This document shows positions 44,805 to 53,082 of a DNA stretch of 64,000 nt, piece after piece. The notes under the pieces were generated by a model. It saw nothing but the letters and a program-made list of their open reading frames with translations, searched no databases and was not told the origin of the DNA. The stretch's first letter is position 1, and the number at the start of each line of letters is the position of its first letter. The translations under genes were made by a program, and so were the position numbers. The stretch comes from Actinomycetota bacterium. Lineage in GTDB: Bacteria > Actinomycetota > Actinomycetes > Nanopelagicales > Nanopelagicaceae. The stretch lies in NCBI GenBank assembly GCA_016870795.1, contig VGAJ01000002.1, positions 42,042 to 106,041 on the forward strand, written 5' to 3'.

Positions 44805-44819
44805 TCTCAAATGATGAGA
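44805..44819. promoter_or_regulatory. Inverted repeat TCTCA-N5-TGAGA between leuC and ndgR
   Basis: A 5-bp inverted repeat with 5-nt spacing lies in the 62-bp divergent gap, about 16 bp before the ndgR ATG. It is the only clear dyad there, so it is a candidate NdgR operator controlling both directions. Confidence 0.4.
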
Positions 44820-44834
44820 TGGCAATATTGGATT

Positions 44835-45554
44835 ATGGACAAAAAGAATAGCGGAGTTGGCGTCTTAGATAAAGCGGTAAAGATCCTCTCTGTTCTTGAA
44901 TCTGGTCCCCACTCGCTAAGCGAGCTTGTCGCCGCTACCAAAATTTCACGCCCAACAGCTCATCGCCTTGCCGTGGCGCTAGAGCATCACCGCCTGCTAT
45001 CACGAGATTTAACCGGACGCTTTGTCCTTGGAGTGAGAGCGGGAGAGCTGGCAGCCTCAGCAGGTGAGGATCGCTTACTAGCCGCAGCAAATCCAGCGCT
45101 AATTGCCCTTCGCGATGCAACAGGTGAGAGCGCTCAGCTCTATCGCCGCCAAGGTGAGATGCGAATCTGTGTTGCTGCTGCTGAGCGTTTATCAGGACTT
45201 CGCGATTCAGTTCCAATTGGAGCAGCGCTAACTATGAGCGCCGGCTCTGCTGCTCAAATACTTCTTGCCTGGGAAGATGCAGAGAAATTACATCGCGGAT
45301 TAATTGGTGCAAGATTTAATGCTGCAGCACTTGCTGCAGTGCGAAGACGTGGCTGGGCACAGAGCGTTGGCGAGAGAGAGGCAGGAGTGGCCTCAATATC
45401 TGCTCCAGTGCGTGGTCCAAACAATCGAGTAATTGCAGCCGTAAGTATTAGTGGTCCAATTGAGAGACTTGGAAGACAACCTGGTCGAATCCATGCTGCA
45501 GCTTTGGTTGCAACGGCCGATCGACTTAGTGAATATATTTCAAAGAAGAATTAA
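44835..45554 (+). CDS. ndgR: IclR-family regulator NdgR
   Basis: Transcription factor that controls leucine and other amino-acid genes in Actinobacteria. Residues 1-65 are the winged helix (GVGVLDKAVKILSVLESGPHSL, then ISRPTAHRLAVAL). The ligand domain has ESAQLYRRQGEMRICVAAAERLSGLRD and GVASISAPVRGPNNRV. The match to Streptomyces NdgR is strong over the whole length. The frame is open to 44811, but the conserved N-terminus begins at the ATG at 44835. It faces leuCD, its likely target. Confidence 0.92.
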   Translation: MDKKNSGVGVLDKAVKILSVLESGPHSLSELVAATKISRPTAHRLAVALEHHRLLSRDLTGRFVLGVRAGELAASAGEDRLLAAANPALIALRDATGESAQLYRRQGEMRICVAAAERLSGLRDSVPIGAALTMSAGSAAQILLAWEDAEKLHRGLIGARFNAAALAAVRRRGWAQSVGEREAGVASISAPVRGPNNRVIAAVSISGPIERLGRQPGRIHAAALVATADRLSEYISKKN

Positions 45555-45558
45555 TACC

Positions 45559-45634
45559 TGGTAGCTCCGAGGGGATTCGAACCCCCGTAGCTGGCTTGAG
45601 AAGCCAGAGTCCTGGGCCACTAGACGACGGAGCC
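45559..45634 (-). tRNA. tRNA-Glu (CTC anticodon)
   Basis: The cloverleaf fits on the minus strand: acceptor GGCTCCG with CGGAGCT, anticodon loop TTCTCAA in a CTGGC/GCCAG stem giving anticodon CTC, and GGTTCGAATCC as the T arm. The 3' CCA is encoded (45559-45561). The anticodon reads GAG. It is second in the gltX-side tRNA pair. Confidence 0.95.
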
Positions 45635-45678
45635 AGATTTATCTTCTTAACTAAAAAAGTTCTATTAAGTTTTTTCCG

Positions 45679-45750
45679 CTGGGGTACCAGGACTCGAACC
45701 TAGACAAGCTGAACCAGAATCAGCTGGGCTGCCAATTACCCCATACCCCA
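45679..45750 (-). tRNA. tRNA-Gln (CTG anticodon)
   Basis: On the minus strand TGGGGTA pairs with TACCCCA in the acceptor. The anticodon loop TTCTGGT in a GCTGA/TCAGC stem gives CTG, and GGTTCGAGTCC is the T arm. The 3' CCA is not encoded, unlike the neighbouring tRNA-Glu, so a CCA-adding enzyme is needed. It reads CAG. Confidence 0.95.
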
Positions 45751-45801
45751 AAGCATTTACTCCCAATAGAAATGCTAAGCAAATTCATTTACTCAACTTC
45801 T

Positions 45802-45831
45802 CTTATAAGAGGGGCTTAAGAATACCTTGAA
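45802..45831 (-). promoter_or_regulatory. Candidate promoter of the tRNA-Gln/Glu pair
   Basis: TTCAAG (45826-45831), an 18-nt spacer and TATAAG (45802-45807) lie between gltX and tRNA-Gln on the minus strand. TATAAG is 5 of 6 to the consensus. The -10 is inside the 12-bp palindrome CTCTTATAAGAG (45800-45811). Confidence 0.5.
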
Positions 45832-45840
45832 TTTTCCGCC

Positions 45841-47307
45841 TTAAGAAACTGCGGCTTTTAGACGCGTAATGCAGCGCGGTTTTCCAAGTAGCTCCATTGA
45901 TTCAAAAAGCGGTGGAGATATATGGCTACCTGTGACTGCGATTCGAACTGGCGAGAAGGCAAGGCGCGGCTTAAGAGCCATCTGATCAATTAGCGCCTCG
46001 CGTAATTTCGCCTCAATCGAGCCATGGCTCCAATCATCTACTCCCTGCAGAACCTCTAAAGACTTAGCAATTACAGCCTGCGCCTGATCACCCAAGAGAG
46101 CAGTGCTGGCTTCTTGATCGAAGGAGAGCTCGTCTGTAAATAAAAATTTAAGCATGGCGCTAACTTCATTCATTCTTGCAATCCGCTCTTGAATTATAGG
46201 AAGAGCTTGGCGAAGAACTTTAAGCTCATCATCTTTGCCGCTGACCACTCCATCTTTAAGAAGGAAAGGAAGGGCCCGAGATAGGAAATCATCGAGAGTT
46301 AATTTCCTAATCTTCTCGCCATTTATTGCCTCAAGTTTCTTCATATCAAATCTAGCCGGCGAACTATTCACTCGCTCTAATTCAAATAGCTCAACTAATT
46401 CCTTCATCGAGACATCTTCGCGATCATCACCAGGCGACCAACCAAGAAGAGCTAGGTAATTACAGATTGCCTCAGGCAAAAACCCTGACTCTCGATACCA
46501 AGCAATAGAGACCTCGCCATTTCTCTTGGATAACTTGGCATTATCTTGCCCCATAACAAATGGCAGGTGAGCAAAGACTGGAAACTCATCTGTCTCAACT
46601 CCCATCGCTTGATAGACCCTAATCTGTCTGGGGGTTGATGAGAGTAGATCCTCTCCCCTGAGTACATGGGTGATCTTCATTAAGACATCATCGACGGCGA
46701 CAGCTAGGGTATAAAGCGGAGAACCATCAGCGCGCATCAAGACAAAGTCTGGAACATACTTATGTTCAAAGCTAACTTCACCTCTAATTAAATCGTTAAA
46801 GGTTGTAGATCCATCGGGCATCCGCATGCGAACCACTGGTGCTCTACCTTCTTTAATAAATGCTTCGATTTCACTACTTGTCAGATCGCGACACTTTCCG
46901 TCATAACCTGGAGCTTGATTTAACTCTCGTTGCTTATCACGTCTCTTCTCTAGCTCAACCGTTGAGCAGTAGCAATGGTAGGCATCGCCATTTTTAATAA
47001 AAATGTTAGCCCAATGCTTGTAAACATCTAGCCTTTGTGATTGCAGATATGGCCCGTGTTCTCCCCCAACTTCAGGGCCCTCATCCCAATTGATTCCCAG
47101 CCACTTAAGGGTTTCGATAGCGCGAGCAATATATTCATCAGTGACTCTCTCGCGATCTGTATCTTCAACACGGAAAATCAATTTTCCGGAGCAATGTCTG
47201 GCATAGGCCCATGCAAATAGCGCAGTTCTAATATTTCCCACATGAAGATCTCCCGTGGGAGATGGAGCAAAACGAGTTCTAACCTCGCGAGTCGATGAAT
47301 TAGCCAC
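45841..47307 (-). CDS. gltX: Glutamyl-tRNA synthetase (likely non-discriminating)
   Basis: Charges tRNA-Glu, and in Actinobacteria usually also tRNA-Gln, with glutamate; GatCAB then corrects the latter. The class I HIGH-like motif is PTGDLHVGNIRTALF near residue 16 and the KMSKS-like motif is KLSKRNGE near 263. The length of 488 aa is normal. Both tRNA substrates lie directly downstream. The GTG start overlaps the FAH-family stop by 8 nt. Confidence 0.95.
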   Translation of the reverse strand: MANSSTREVRTRFAPSPTGDLHVGNIRTALFAWAYARHCSGKLIFRVEDTDRERVTDEYIARAIETLKWLGINWDEGPEVGGEHGPYLQSQRLDVYKHWANIFIKNGDAYHCYCSTVELEKRRDKQRELNQAPGYDGKCRDLTSSEIEAFIKEGRAPVVRMRMPDGSTTFNDLIRGEVSFEHKYVPDFVLMRADGSPLYTLAVAVDDVLMKITHVLRGEDLLSSTPRQIRVYQAMGVETDEFPVFAHLPFVMGQDNAKLSKRNGEVSIAWYRESGFLPEAICNYLALLGWSPGDDREDVSMKELVELFELERVNSSPARFDMKKLEAINGEKIRKLTLDDFLSRALPFLLKDGVVSGKDDELKVLRQALPIIQERIARMNEVSAMLKFLFTDELSFDQEASTALLGDQAQAVIAKSLEVLQGVDDWSHGSIEAKLREALIDQMALKPRLAFSPVRIAVTGSHISPPLFESMELLGKPRCITRLKAAVS

Positions 47308-48088
47308 GGCTACTGACCTTATTTCTTAGCGTTCCCAGTCCTTCAATAGAGACACTTACCTCACCTGATGGATTCATTGGACCAATTCCTGATGGAGTTC
47401 CAGTAAGAATCACATCTCCTGGAAGAAGCGTCATAACTTTGGTGACAAACTCGATAATAAATGGCACATCAAAGACCATATCTGAAAGCTTTGCACTCTG
47501 TTTCAGTTCGCCATCAACGTGCGCAGTAATTAACTGATCTCCAGGGACAAAATTGGTGTCAATCCATGGTCCAAGAGGACAAAAAGTGTCAAAGCCTTTT
47601 GCTCTACTCCACTGACCGTCTTTTTTCTGTAGATCTCGTGCGGTGACATCGTTTGCAAGGGTGTAGCCAAAGATGACATCGTTAACCTTATCTCTTGGCA
47701 CTTCCTTACAAATCTTTGAGATCACAACTGCTAACTCTGCTTCATGATCTATTCGCTCACTTGTATCTGGCCATTGAATCAAATCCTCTGGGCCGATTAC
47801 TGATGTATTTGGTTTGATAAAAATAATTGGCTCAGCTGGCACTTCCCCGCCCATCTCGGCTGCATGATCGGTATAGTTTTTCCCAACACAGACCACTTTG
47901 CTTCTCGGTATTACTGGGGCAAGAAGCTTGACTTCGCTAAGTGCAAATACTTCCTCTTGCTTAAAGATTCCGGCATAGAGTGGATCGCTAGCGATTGCAG
48001 TAATGCTCATATCATCTTCTAGGAGACCAAAGTGAGGATCACTACCTAGCTTTGAGCCAGCAGGAGGCGAGAATCTAACAATGCGCAT
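47300..48088 (-). CDS. Fumarylacetoacetate hydrolase family protein
   Basis: A 262-residue metal-dependent C-C hydrolase or decarboxylase. VVCVGKNYTDHAAEMGG near residue 63, FIKPNTSVIGPEDLI, and the metal-binding DHEAELAVVI near 114 are family signatures, as is the C-terminal LPGDVILTGTPSGIGPM. The substrate may be acylpyruvate, oxaloacetate or an aromatic breakdown product. This gene next to gltX is a recurring actinobacterial arrangement. Confidence 0.88.
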   Translation of the reverse strand: MRIVRFSPPAGSKLGSDPHFGLLEDDMSITAIASDPLYAGIFKQEEVFALSEVKLLAPVIPRSKVVCVGKNYTDHAAEMGGEVPAEPIIFIKPNTSVIGPEDLIQWPDTSERIDHEAELAVVISKICKEVPRDKVNDVIFGYTLANDVTARDLQKKDGQWSRAKGFDTFCPLGPWIDTNFVPGDQLITAHVDGELKQSAKLSDMVFDVPFIIEFVTKVMTLLPGDVILTGTPSGIGPMNPSGEVSVSIEGLGTLRNKVSSRG

Positions 48089-48097
48089 TAGCTAACT

Positions 48098-49387
48098 CTA
48101 AACCTCTTTGTCAGGAACTAGATCAGCTGGACGCTCAACTAGAAATGTTGCGATTCGATGTCTTCTTCCAATTGGACGCTCAGCAGTGAGAACCCAGCCC
48201 TTAAGCGTGACTGTACTTCCAGGAATTGGCACACGCCCCAAACTCTTTGCTACAAATCCGCCAATTGTGTCGACATCTTCTTTCTCATCTTCGCTTAATT
48301 CAAATTCGAGCTTATCTGCTAAGTCTTCTAAATGAAGCCGAGCTGAGACTCTAACTTGAGAAGTAGTTACCCATTCAAACTCTTCTACATCATCATCGTA
48401 TTCATCAGCAATCTCGCCAACAATCTCTTCCAGAATATCTTCGATAGTAATCAGACCAGCAGTTCCACCATATTCATCAACCACAATTGCGAGGTGAATC
48501 TGGTCTCTCTGCATCTCCTTTAATAACTCTGATGCAGTCTTAGTCTCTGGAACAAATGTTGCTCCTCTAATGTGGTCGCTAACCAATTCAGTTAACTCAG
48601 CCTCGCGATATTCATGAGTCCTTCTTGCTAAATCTTTTACATAGGCAATACCAAGAATTTCGTCAATATTTTCGCCAATTACTGGAATTCTGGTAAATCC
48701 AGAACGAAGTGCTAAAGAAAGACCCTGTCTTAAGTTCTTGCTTCCCTCGATCCAGACCATCTCTGTCCTTGGAACCATTAACTCTCTAACTAAGGTATCG
48801 CCCAATTCAAAGACTGAATGAATCATCTCGTGCTCAGACTCTTCAACTAGCCCTCGTTCATGGGCTTGATCAACTAAATCACGAAGCTCAGCCTCATTGG
48901 CAAATGGTCCGGACTTGAATCCTTTTCCTGGAGTTATTGCATTTCCTATTGCAATTAAGAGCGCAGTTAATGGGCCTAAGATTTTTGACATTATCACCGC
49001 AACCACGCAGGCCGGAATAATCCATCGACCTGCATTTTGTTTTGCCAAGGTCCTTGGACCAACCCCAACAACTACGTAGGAGAGAACGACCATGGTAGCT
49101 ACGGCGATAAACATCGCTAAAGCAATTGGCTCAAATAAGACAATAAAAACTTGTGCAACAATTACTGTTGCGGTTAATTCTGATGCTTTTCTTACAAACA
49201 AAATCACATTTAAGTAGCGGGCCGGCTCCTTTATAACCCTTGCAACCCAAGCAGCTGATTTAGATGACTTGACCTCAAGTTCTTCGACAAATACTCGAGA
49301 GATGGAGTTAATTGCTGACTCAGAGCCAGCTAGAAATCCGGCAAAAAGTAAGAGGGCAACTACTGATAGAACTTCAGTAAGGCTCAC
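48098..49387 (-). CDS. CNNM/CorC-type membrane protein (DUF21-CBS-CorC_HlyC)
   Basis: A 429-residue protein of the hemolysin C/MpfA family, thought to export Mg2+ or other cations. An N-terminal DUF21 region has four hydrophobic helices to residue 150. A CBS pair follows (ELMVPRTEMVWIEGSKNLRQGL, then LLKEMQRDQIHLAIVVDEYGGTAGLITIEDILEEIVGEI). The C-terminal CorC domain has EDVDTIGGFVAKSLGRVPIPG. It overlaps the ybeY stop by 4 nt. Confidence 0.9.
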   Translation of the reverse strand: MSLTEVLSVVALLLFAGFLAGSESAINSISRVFVEELEVKSSKSAAWVARVIKEPARYLNVILFVRKASELTATVIVAQVFIVLFEPIALAMFIAVATMVVLSYVVVGVGPRTLAKQNAGRWIIPACVVAVIMSKILGPLTALLIAIGNAITPGKGFKSGPFANEAELRDLVDQAHERGLVEESEHEMIHSVFELGDTLVRELMVPRTEMVWIEGSKNLRQGLSLALRSGFTRIPVIGENIDEILGIAYVKDLARRTHEYREAELTELVSDHIRGATFVPETKTASELLKEMQRDQIHLAIVVDEYGGTAGLITIEDILEEIVGEIADEYDDDVEEFEWVTTSQVRVSARLHLEDLADKLEFELSEDEKEDVDTIGGFVAKSLGRVPIPGSTVTLKGWVLTAERPIGRRHRIATFLVERPADLVPDKEV

Positions 49388-49830
49388 CGTTTAGCTCTCC
49401 ATTCAACTAGGTATTTATCCTGCAAGGCGAACATCACTTCTTTCTGATCTGCTTCCATGTGGTCATATCCCAAAAGATGAAGAACTCCATGAACTGTTAG
49501 TAATTCTAATTCATCTTGAAGGCTGGAATGAACTTTAAGCGCATTCTGATTGGCATATGTTGGGCAGAGAGCAATATCTCCCAGCATTGCAGGGCCAAGA
49601 GTTGCTGAATTTGGTTTTACTTCATCCATTGGAAATGCTAGAACATCAGTTGGTCCATCTTCCTGCATCCAGCGCAGGTGAAGCGCGCTCATCTCATCTT
49701 CATCAAGTAAAGAGATGTTGAGCTCGGAATCAGGATGAACTCCTTGAGCCAAAATCGTGAATTGAGCGATTGATTTAAGGCGCTCTAAATCACATTTAGA
49801 ATCAGTTAGATTACTAAGTTCTATATTCAT
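49384..49830 (-). CDS. ybeY: Endoribonuclease YbeY
   Basis: Zinc-dependent endoribonuclease that matures the 3' end of 16S rRNA and acts in ribosome quality control. HGVLHLLGYDH, near residue 114, supplies the three zinc-binding His residues. LLDEDEMSALHLRWM and GPTDVLAFPMDE are also present. The length of 148 aa is normal. It lies 30 bp after phoH. Confidence 0.95.
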   Translation of the reverse strand: MNIELSNLTDSKCDLERLKSIAQFTILAQGVHPDSELNISLLDEDEMSALHLRWMQEDGPTDVLAFPMDEVKPNSATLGPAMLGDIALCPTYANQNALKVHSSLQDELELLTVHGVLHLLGYDHMEADQKEVMFALQDKYLVEWRAKR

Positions 49831-49860
49831 TTCGCACTTTACCTAATGGTCTTAAGTAAG

Positions 49861-50868
49861 TTAGCGATCACTCCTTAGCGAACGTGGTTTATTCTCTCGT
49901 CTATCTGCTCTATTTCCAGCAACTAAATTGTCGAAACGTCCATAGGCATCAACAATTTCACTTACCAATCGATGTCTGACTACATCCTCTGAAGTTAAGT
50001 CCATAAAAGAAATATCATCGATTCCCTCTAAAATGTCGCGCACAATCTTTAATCCTGAATCCTGATGGCTTGGCAGATCTATCTGGGTAACATCTCCGGT
50101 GATGACCATCTTTGAAGAAAAGCCAAGTCTGGTTAAAAACATTTTCATCTGCTCAGGAGAGGTGTTCTGGGCTTCATCCAAGATAATAAATGAATCGTTA
50201 AGAGTTCTACCTCTCATGTAGGCAAGAGGAGCAACTTCAATAGTTCCTGATGACATTAAGCGAGGAATTGCTTCTGGATCAAGCATGTCATGGAGGGCAT
50301 CAAAGAGCGGGCGAAGATATGGATCAATTTTTTCATGGAGAGTTCCAGGCAAGAAACCAAGTCTCTCCCCCGCCTCAACTGCAGGCCGGGTAAGAATTAT
50401 TCTATTTACCTTTTTAGATTGAAGTGATTGAACAGCCTTTGCCATCGCAAGATAAGTCTTACCAGTTCCGGCAGGTCCAATTCCAAAGGTGACAGTATTT
50501 TTATCTATCGCATCGACATAGCGCTTTTGATTCGAGGTTTTGGGCCTAATTGTTTTGCCACGATTACTTAATATATTTAAAGTCAATACTTCAGCGGGAG
50601 AGCTACCATCATTGATCATTGCTATCGAGCGTCTAACAGCGTCATCACTTAATGGCTGTCCAGTTCGAATAACGGTTAGAAAACTTTGAATTAGCTGCTT
50701 TACGCGTTCGCATCCTTGGGTACTTCCCCGAAGAATTACTTCATTTCCTCTAACCGTGATTGCCACATCGTGAAATGCGCTCTCGATTGCTTTGATGTAG
50801 GAATCGTTTGGCCCAGTTATTGAAACGCTGGAGATATCGCTAGGTAGCGTTAGAGTGATTCGATCCAT
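49861..50868 (-). CDS. phoH: PhoH-like ATPase
   Basis: A P-loop NTPase related to superfamily I helicases and linked to RNA metabolism with YbeY. An N-terminal KH-like region fills residues 1-85. FGIGPAGTGKTYLAMAKAV is the Walker A near residue 135, RPAVEAGERLGFLPG follows, and FIILDEAQNTSPEQMKMFLTRLG is the Walker B near 224. The length of 335 aa is normal. It has its own TAGAAT -10 inside the preceding gene's end. Confidence 0.93.
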   Translation of the reverse strand: MDRITLTLPSDISSVSITGPNDSYIKAIESAFHDVAITVRGNEVILRGSTQGCERVKQLIQSFLTVIRTGQPLSDDAVRRSIAMINDGSSPAEVLTLNILSNRGKTIRPKTSNQKRYVDAIDKNTVTFGIGPAGTGKTYLAMAKAVQSLQSKKVNRIILTRPAVEAGERLGFLPGTLHEKIDPYLRPLFDALHDMLDPEAIPRLMSSGTIEVAPLAYMRGRTLNDSFIILDEAQNTSPEQMKMFLTRLGFSSKMVITGDVTQIDLPSHQDSGLKIVRDILEGIDDISFMDLTSEDVVRHRLVSEIVDAYGRFDNLVAGNRADRRENKPRSLRSDR

Positions 50869-50875
50869 TACGCCA

Positions 50876-50881
50876 ATTCTA
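50876..50881 (-). promoter_or_regulatory. -10 hexamer TAGAAT, leaderless phoH, overlapping the HIT stop
   Basis: TAGAAT ends 7 nt before the phoH ATG at 50868. Its first bases are the TAG stop codon of the HIT gene, so phoH-ybeY can be transcribed apart from the upstream operon. Confidence 0.55.
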
Positions 50882-51214
50882 TCCAGGGGGCCAGCTCAGT
50901 GCACGACCACCAAGAAGATGCAGATGAGCGTGAAAAACGCTTTGGCCGCCATCGGCTCCCGTATTAAAGACGGTTCGATAGCCAGTTAACTCTCGTTCTT
51001 TGGCAATACTTGCAGCCATCTCAAAGCACTCGATTAGAACTTCTGGATTTGCAAGAGTTAACTCGGCAGCATTCTCAGAGTGAATCTTGGGAATTATCAA
51101 AACATGGGTTGGCGCCACAGGATTTATGTCGTTAAATGCTAAAACATTATCGCTCTGTCTAACTATGTCGGCAGGTATTTCGCCTTCAACTATTGCGCAA
51201 AAGAGGCATTTCAT
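50879..51214 (-). CDS. HIT-family (histidine triad) hydrolase
   Basis: A 111-residue nucleotide phosphoramidase/hydrolase of the HinT type. It starts CLFCAIVEGEIPADIV, has AFNDINPVAPTHVLIIPK, and ends with the active-site triad HAHLHLLGGRALSWPPG. Cys at residues 3 and 6 suggest a zinc site. It lies 9 bp after rsmE. Confidence 0.93.
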   Translation of the reverse strand: MKCLFCAIVEGEIPADIVRQSDNVLAFNDINPVAPTHVLIIPKIHSENAAELTLANPEVLIECFEMAASIAKERELTGYRTVFNTGADGGQSVFHAHLHLLGGRALSWPPG

Positions 51215-51223
51215 GGGTTATCT

Positions 51224-51958
51224 CTACCAGATTCCAAGGCCAGTTTGTACCGCAGCAAGAGCAGCTGCCCCGGCGTGAGCAGAGCGAAAGATTGGAAGTC
51301 CCATTGCTACTGAGAGAGCTCCGCGCTCTAAAAAGGCTTTAGCCTCTTCATCGCTTATTCCACCTTCGGGCCCAATGATTAGTAAGACTTTATTTAAATT
51401 CTTCTCACTCTGAGCTTTAGCTAGCAGATCCGATAACTTTCCGCCATCAGATTCGTGAAAGAGAAGTGCTAAATCAAAATCTAGTAGGACTTCACTTGCG
51501 CTTACTCCACTTTGTAGAGTTGAGATCTTTGGAAACCAAGCTCTCCGTGATTGCTTGGTGGACTCTCTTGCCCAACTCCGCCATTTATCTAGTGAATCCT
51601 GCTCATCTTTGAATTGCCCAATGGAGCGATTGGCGCTCCAAGGAATAATCTCATCGACTCCTGCCTCAGTTAACAACTCTATTGTTTCTCGCGCTCTATC
51701 ACCTTTAGTTAAAGCCTGCATAACGGTGAGCCAAATCTTAGAGACGGGAAAGTCTTGGACCGTTAATAACTTTGCAGAAAAGGATTTCTTGGTTATGGAA
51801 GTTACTTCAACGCTGACTTTGCGGCCCTTGCCATCGGTTAAGGCAATGATCTCATTGACCTTTATCCGTGTTACGTTGATTGCATGATGGGCTTCATCGC
51901 CTGAAACAAATAACTCGCCCTTATCTGGAAGTTCATCGACGATAAATACTGGGAGCAT
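51224..51958 (-). CDS. rsmE: 16S rRNA (uridine1498-N3)-methyltransferase RsmE
   Basis: SPOUT methyltransferase for U1498 in helix 44 of 16S rRNA. FVSGDEAHHAINVTR near residue 16, ELLTEAGVDEIIPWSANRS, and LIIGPEGGISDEEAKAF near 190 (the knot) are present. The length of 244 aa is normal. Its ATG overlaps the dnaJ stop by one base (TAATG). Confidence 0.93.
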   Translation of the reverse strand: MLPVFIVDELPDKGELFVSGDEAHHAINVTRIKVNEIIALTDGKGRKVSVEVTSITKKSFSAKLLTVQDFPVSKIWLTVMQALTKGDRARETIELLTEAGVDEIIPWSANRSIGQFKDEQDSLDKWRSWARESTKQSRRAWFPKISTLQSGVSASEVLLDFDLALLFHESDGGKLSDLLAKAQSEKNLNKVLLIIGPEGGISDEEAKAFLERGALSVAMGLPIFRSAHAGAAALAAVQTGLGIW

Positions 51959-53082
51959 TAGTTTCTAAACGCCTCTTTGAACCTTCCGAAGAAACCAGAG
52001 CTGCCCTGACCGTCTTCCTTATTTGATTTCATCTTATTTGAACTCTTATCTTCACTACGCAATTTGGCAAATTCCTTTAGTAAATCACTCTCTTTTTTAG
52101 ATAACTTGCTGGGAACTTCAACGCTTACATGGGCATAGAGATCTCCTCTGCCACCTCCGCGCAACTTAGTCATTCCCTTGCCTTTGACCGCAATCACATC
52201 TCCACTTTGAGTTCCAGGTTTAATCTCGATATTTATCTCACCATCTAGGGTTTCAATATTCATCTCACTTCCAAGGGCTGCTGATGTCATTGGGACTGAA
52301 ACAGCGATATGCAGGTTATCGCCATCGCGAAGGAGATATTCATGTTCTTCAACGATCATCTCAACATATAGATCTCCTGCAGGTCCGCCGCCTGCACCAA
52401 CTTCGCCCTGACCAGATAGTTGCATTCGATTTCCTGTTTCAACTCCAGCTGGAATCTTCACTGAAACGTTTCTACGCGCCCTTACCCGGCCATCTCCAGA
52501 ACATTCCGTGCAGACCTGCGGGATTACAGTTCCAAAACCTTGGCAGGTTCCACATGGCCTTGATGTCATTACCTGCCCAATAAAAGATCTAGTAACTTGT
52601 TGAATCTCGCCACGTCCCCGGCAAATGTCGCATGTACTCGGAGAAGTTCCTGGCGCGCAGCCATCTCCGCCGCATTTTGTGCAGATGATTGCCGTTTCAA
52701 CTCCAATTTCACGCTCGGTTCCAAAACATGCTTCAGCCAAGGTAATTGTGGTTCTAATTAATGCATCTTGACCCTGACGAGTTCTTGCTCTTGGACCTCT
52801 TGGTTTTCCGCCTCCCCCGAAGAAAGCATCCATAATGTCGCTAAATCCGCCGAAGCCGCCACCAAAGCCAGCAAAATTATCGCCGCCGCGATCATAATTA
52901 CTACGTTTCTCCGGATCACTTAAGATTTCATAGGCGGCAGTAACTTCTTTAAATCGATCTTGAACTTTTGGATCTGGATTAACATCCGGATGAAGCTCGC
53001 GCGCTAATTTACGATAGCTCTTCTTTATCTCATCTTGTGAAGCATTTCGTTCAACGCCTAAAGCTTTATAGAGATCACTCAT
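51958..53082 (-). CDS. dnaJ: Chaperone protein DnaJ
   Basis: Co-chaperone of DnaK. The J domain (residues 1-70) contains the HPD motif in ARELHPDVNPD. A Gly/Phe stretch follows (FAGFGGGFGGFSD). The zinc centre has four repeats: CTKCGGDG, CDICRGRG, CGTCQGFG and CTECSGDG. The client-binding C-terminus runs to residue 350, followed by a Lys/Ser tail. It is the second actinobacterial copy type, placed after hrcA and not after dnaK. Confidence 0.96.
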   Translation of the reverse strand: MSDLYKALGVERNASQDEIKKSYRKLARELHPDVNPDPKVQDRFKEVTAAYEILSDPEKRSNYDRGGDNFAGFGGGFGGFSDIMDAFFGGGGKPRGPRARTRQGQDALIRTTITLAEACFGTEREIGVETAIICTKCGGDGCAPGTSPSTCDICRGRGEIQQVTRSFIGQVMTSRPCGTCQGFGTVIPQVCTECSGDGRVRARRNVSVKIPAGVETGNRMQLSGQGEVGAGGGPAGDLYVEMIVEEHEYLLRDGDNLHIAVSVPMTSAALGSEMNIETLDGEINIEIKPGTQSGDVIAVKGKGMTKLRGGGRGDLYAHVSVEVPSKLSKKESDLLKEFAKLRSEDKSSNKMKSNKEDGQGSSGFFGRFKEAFRN

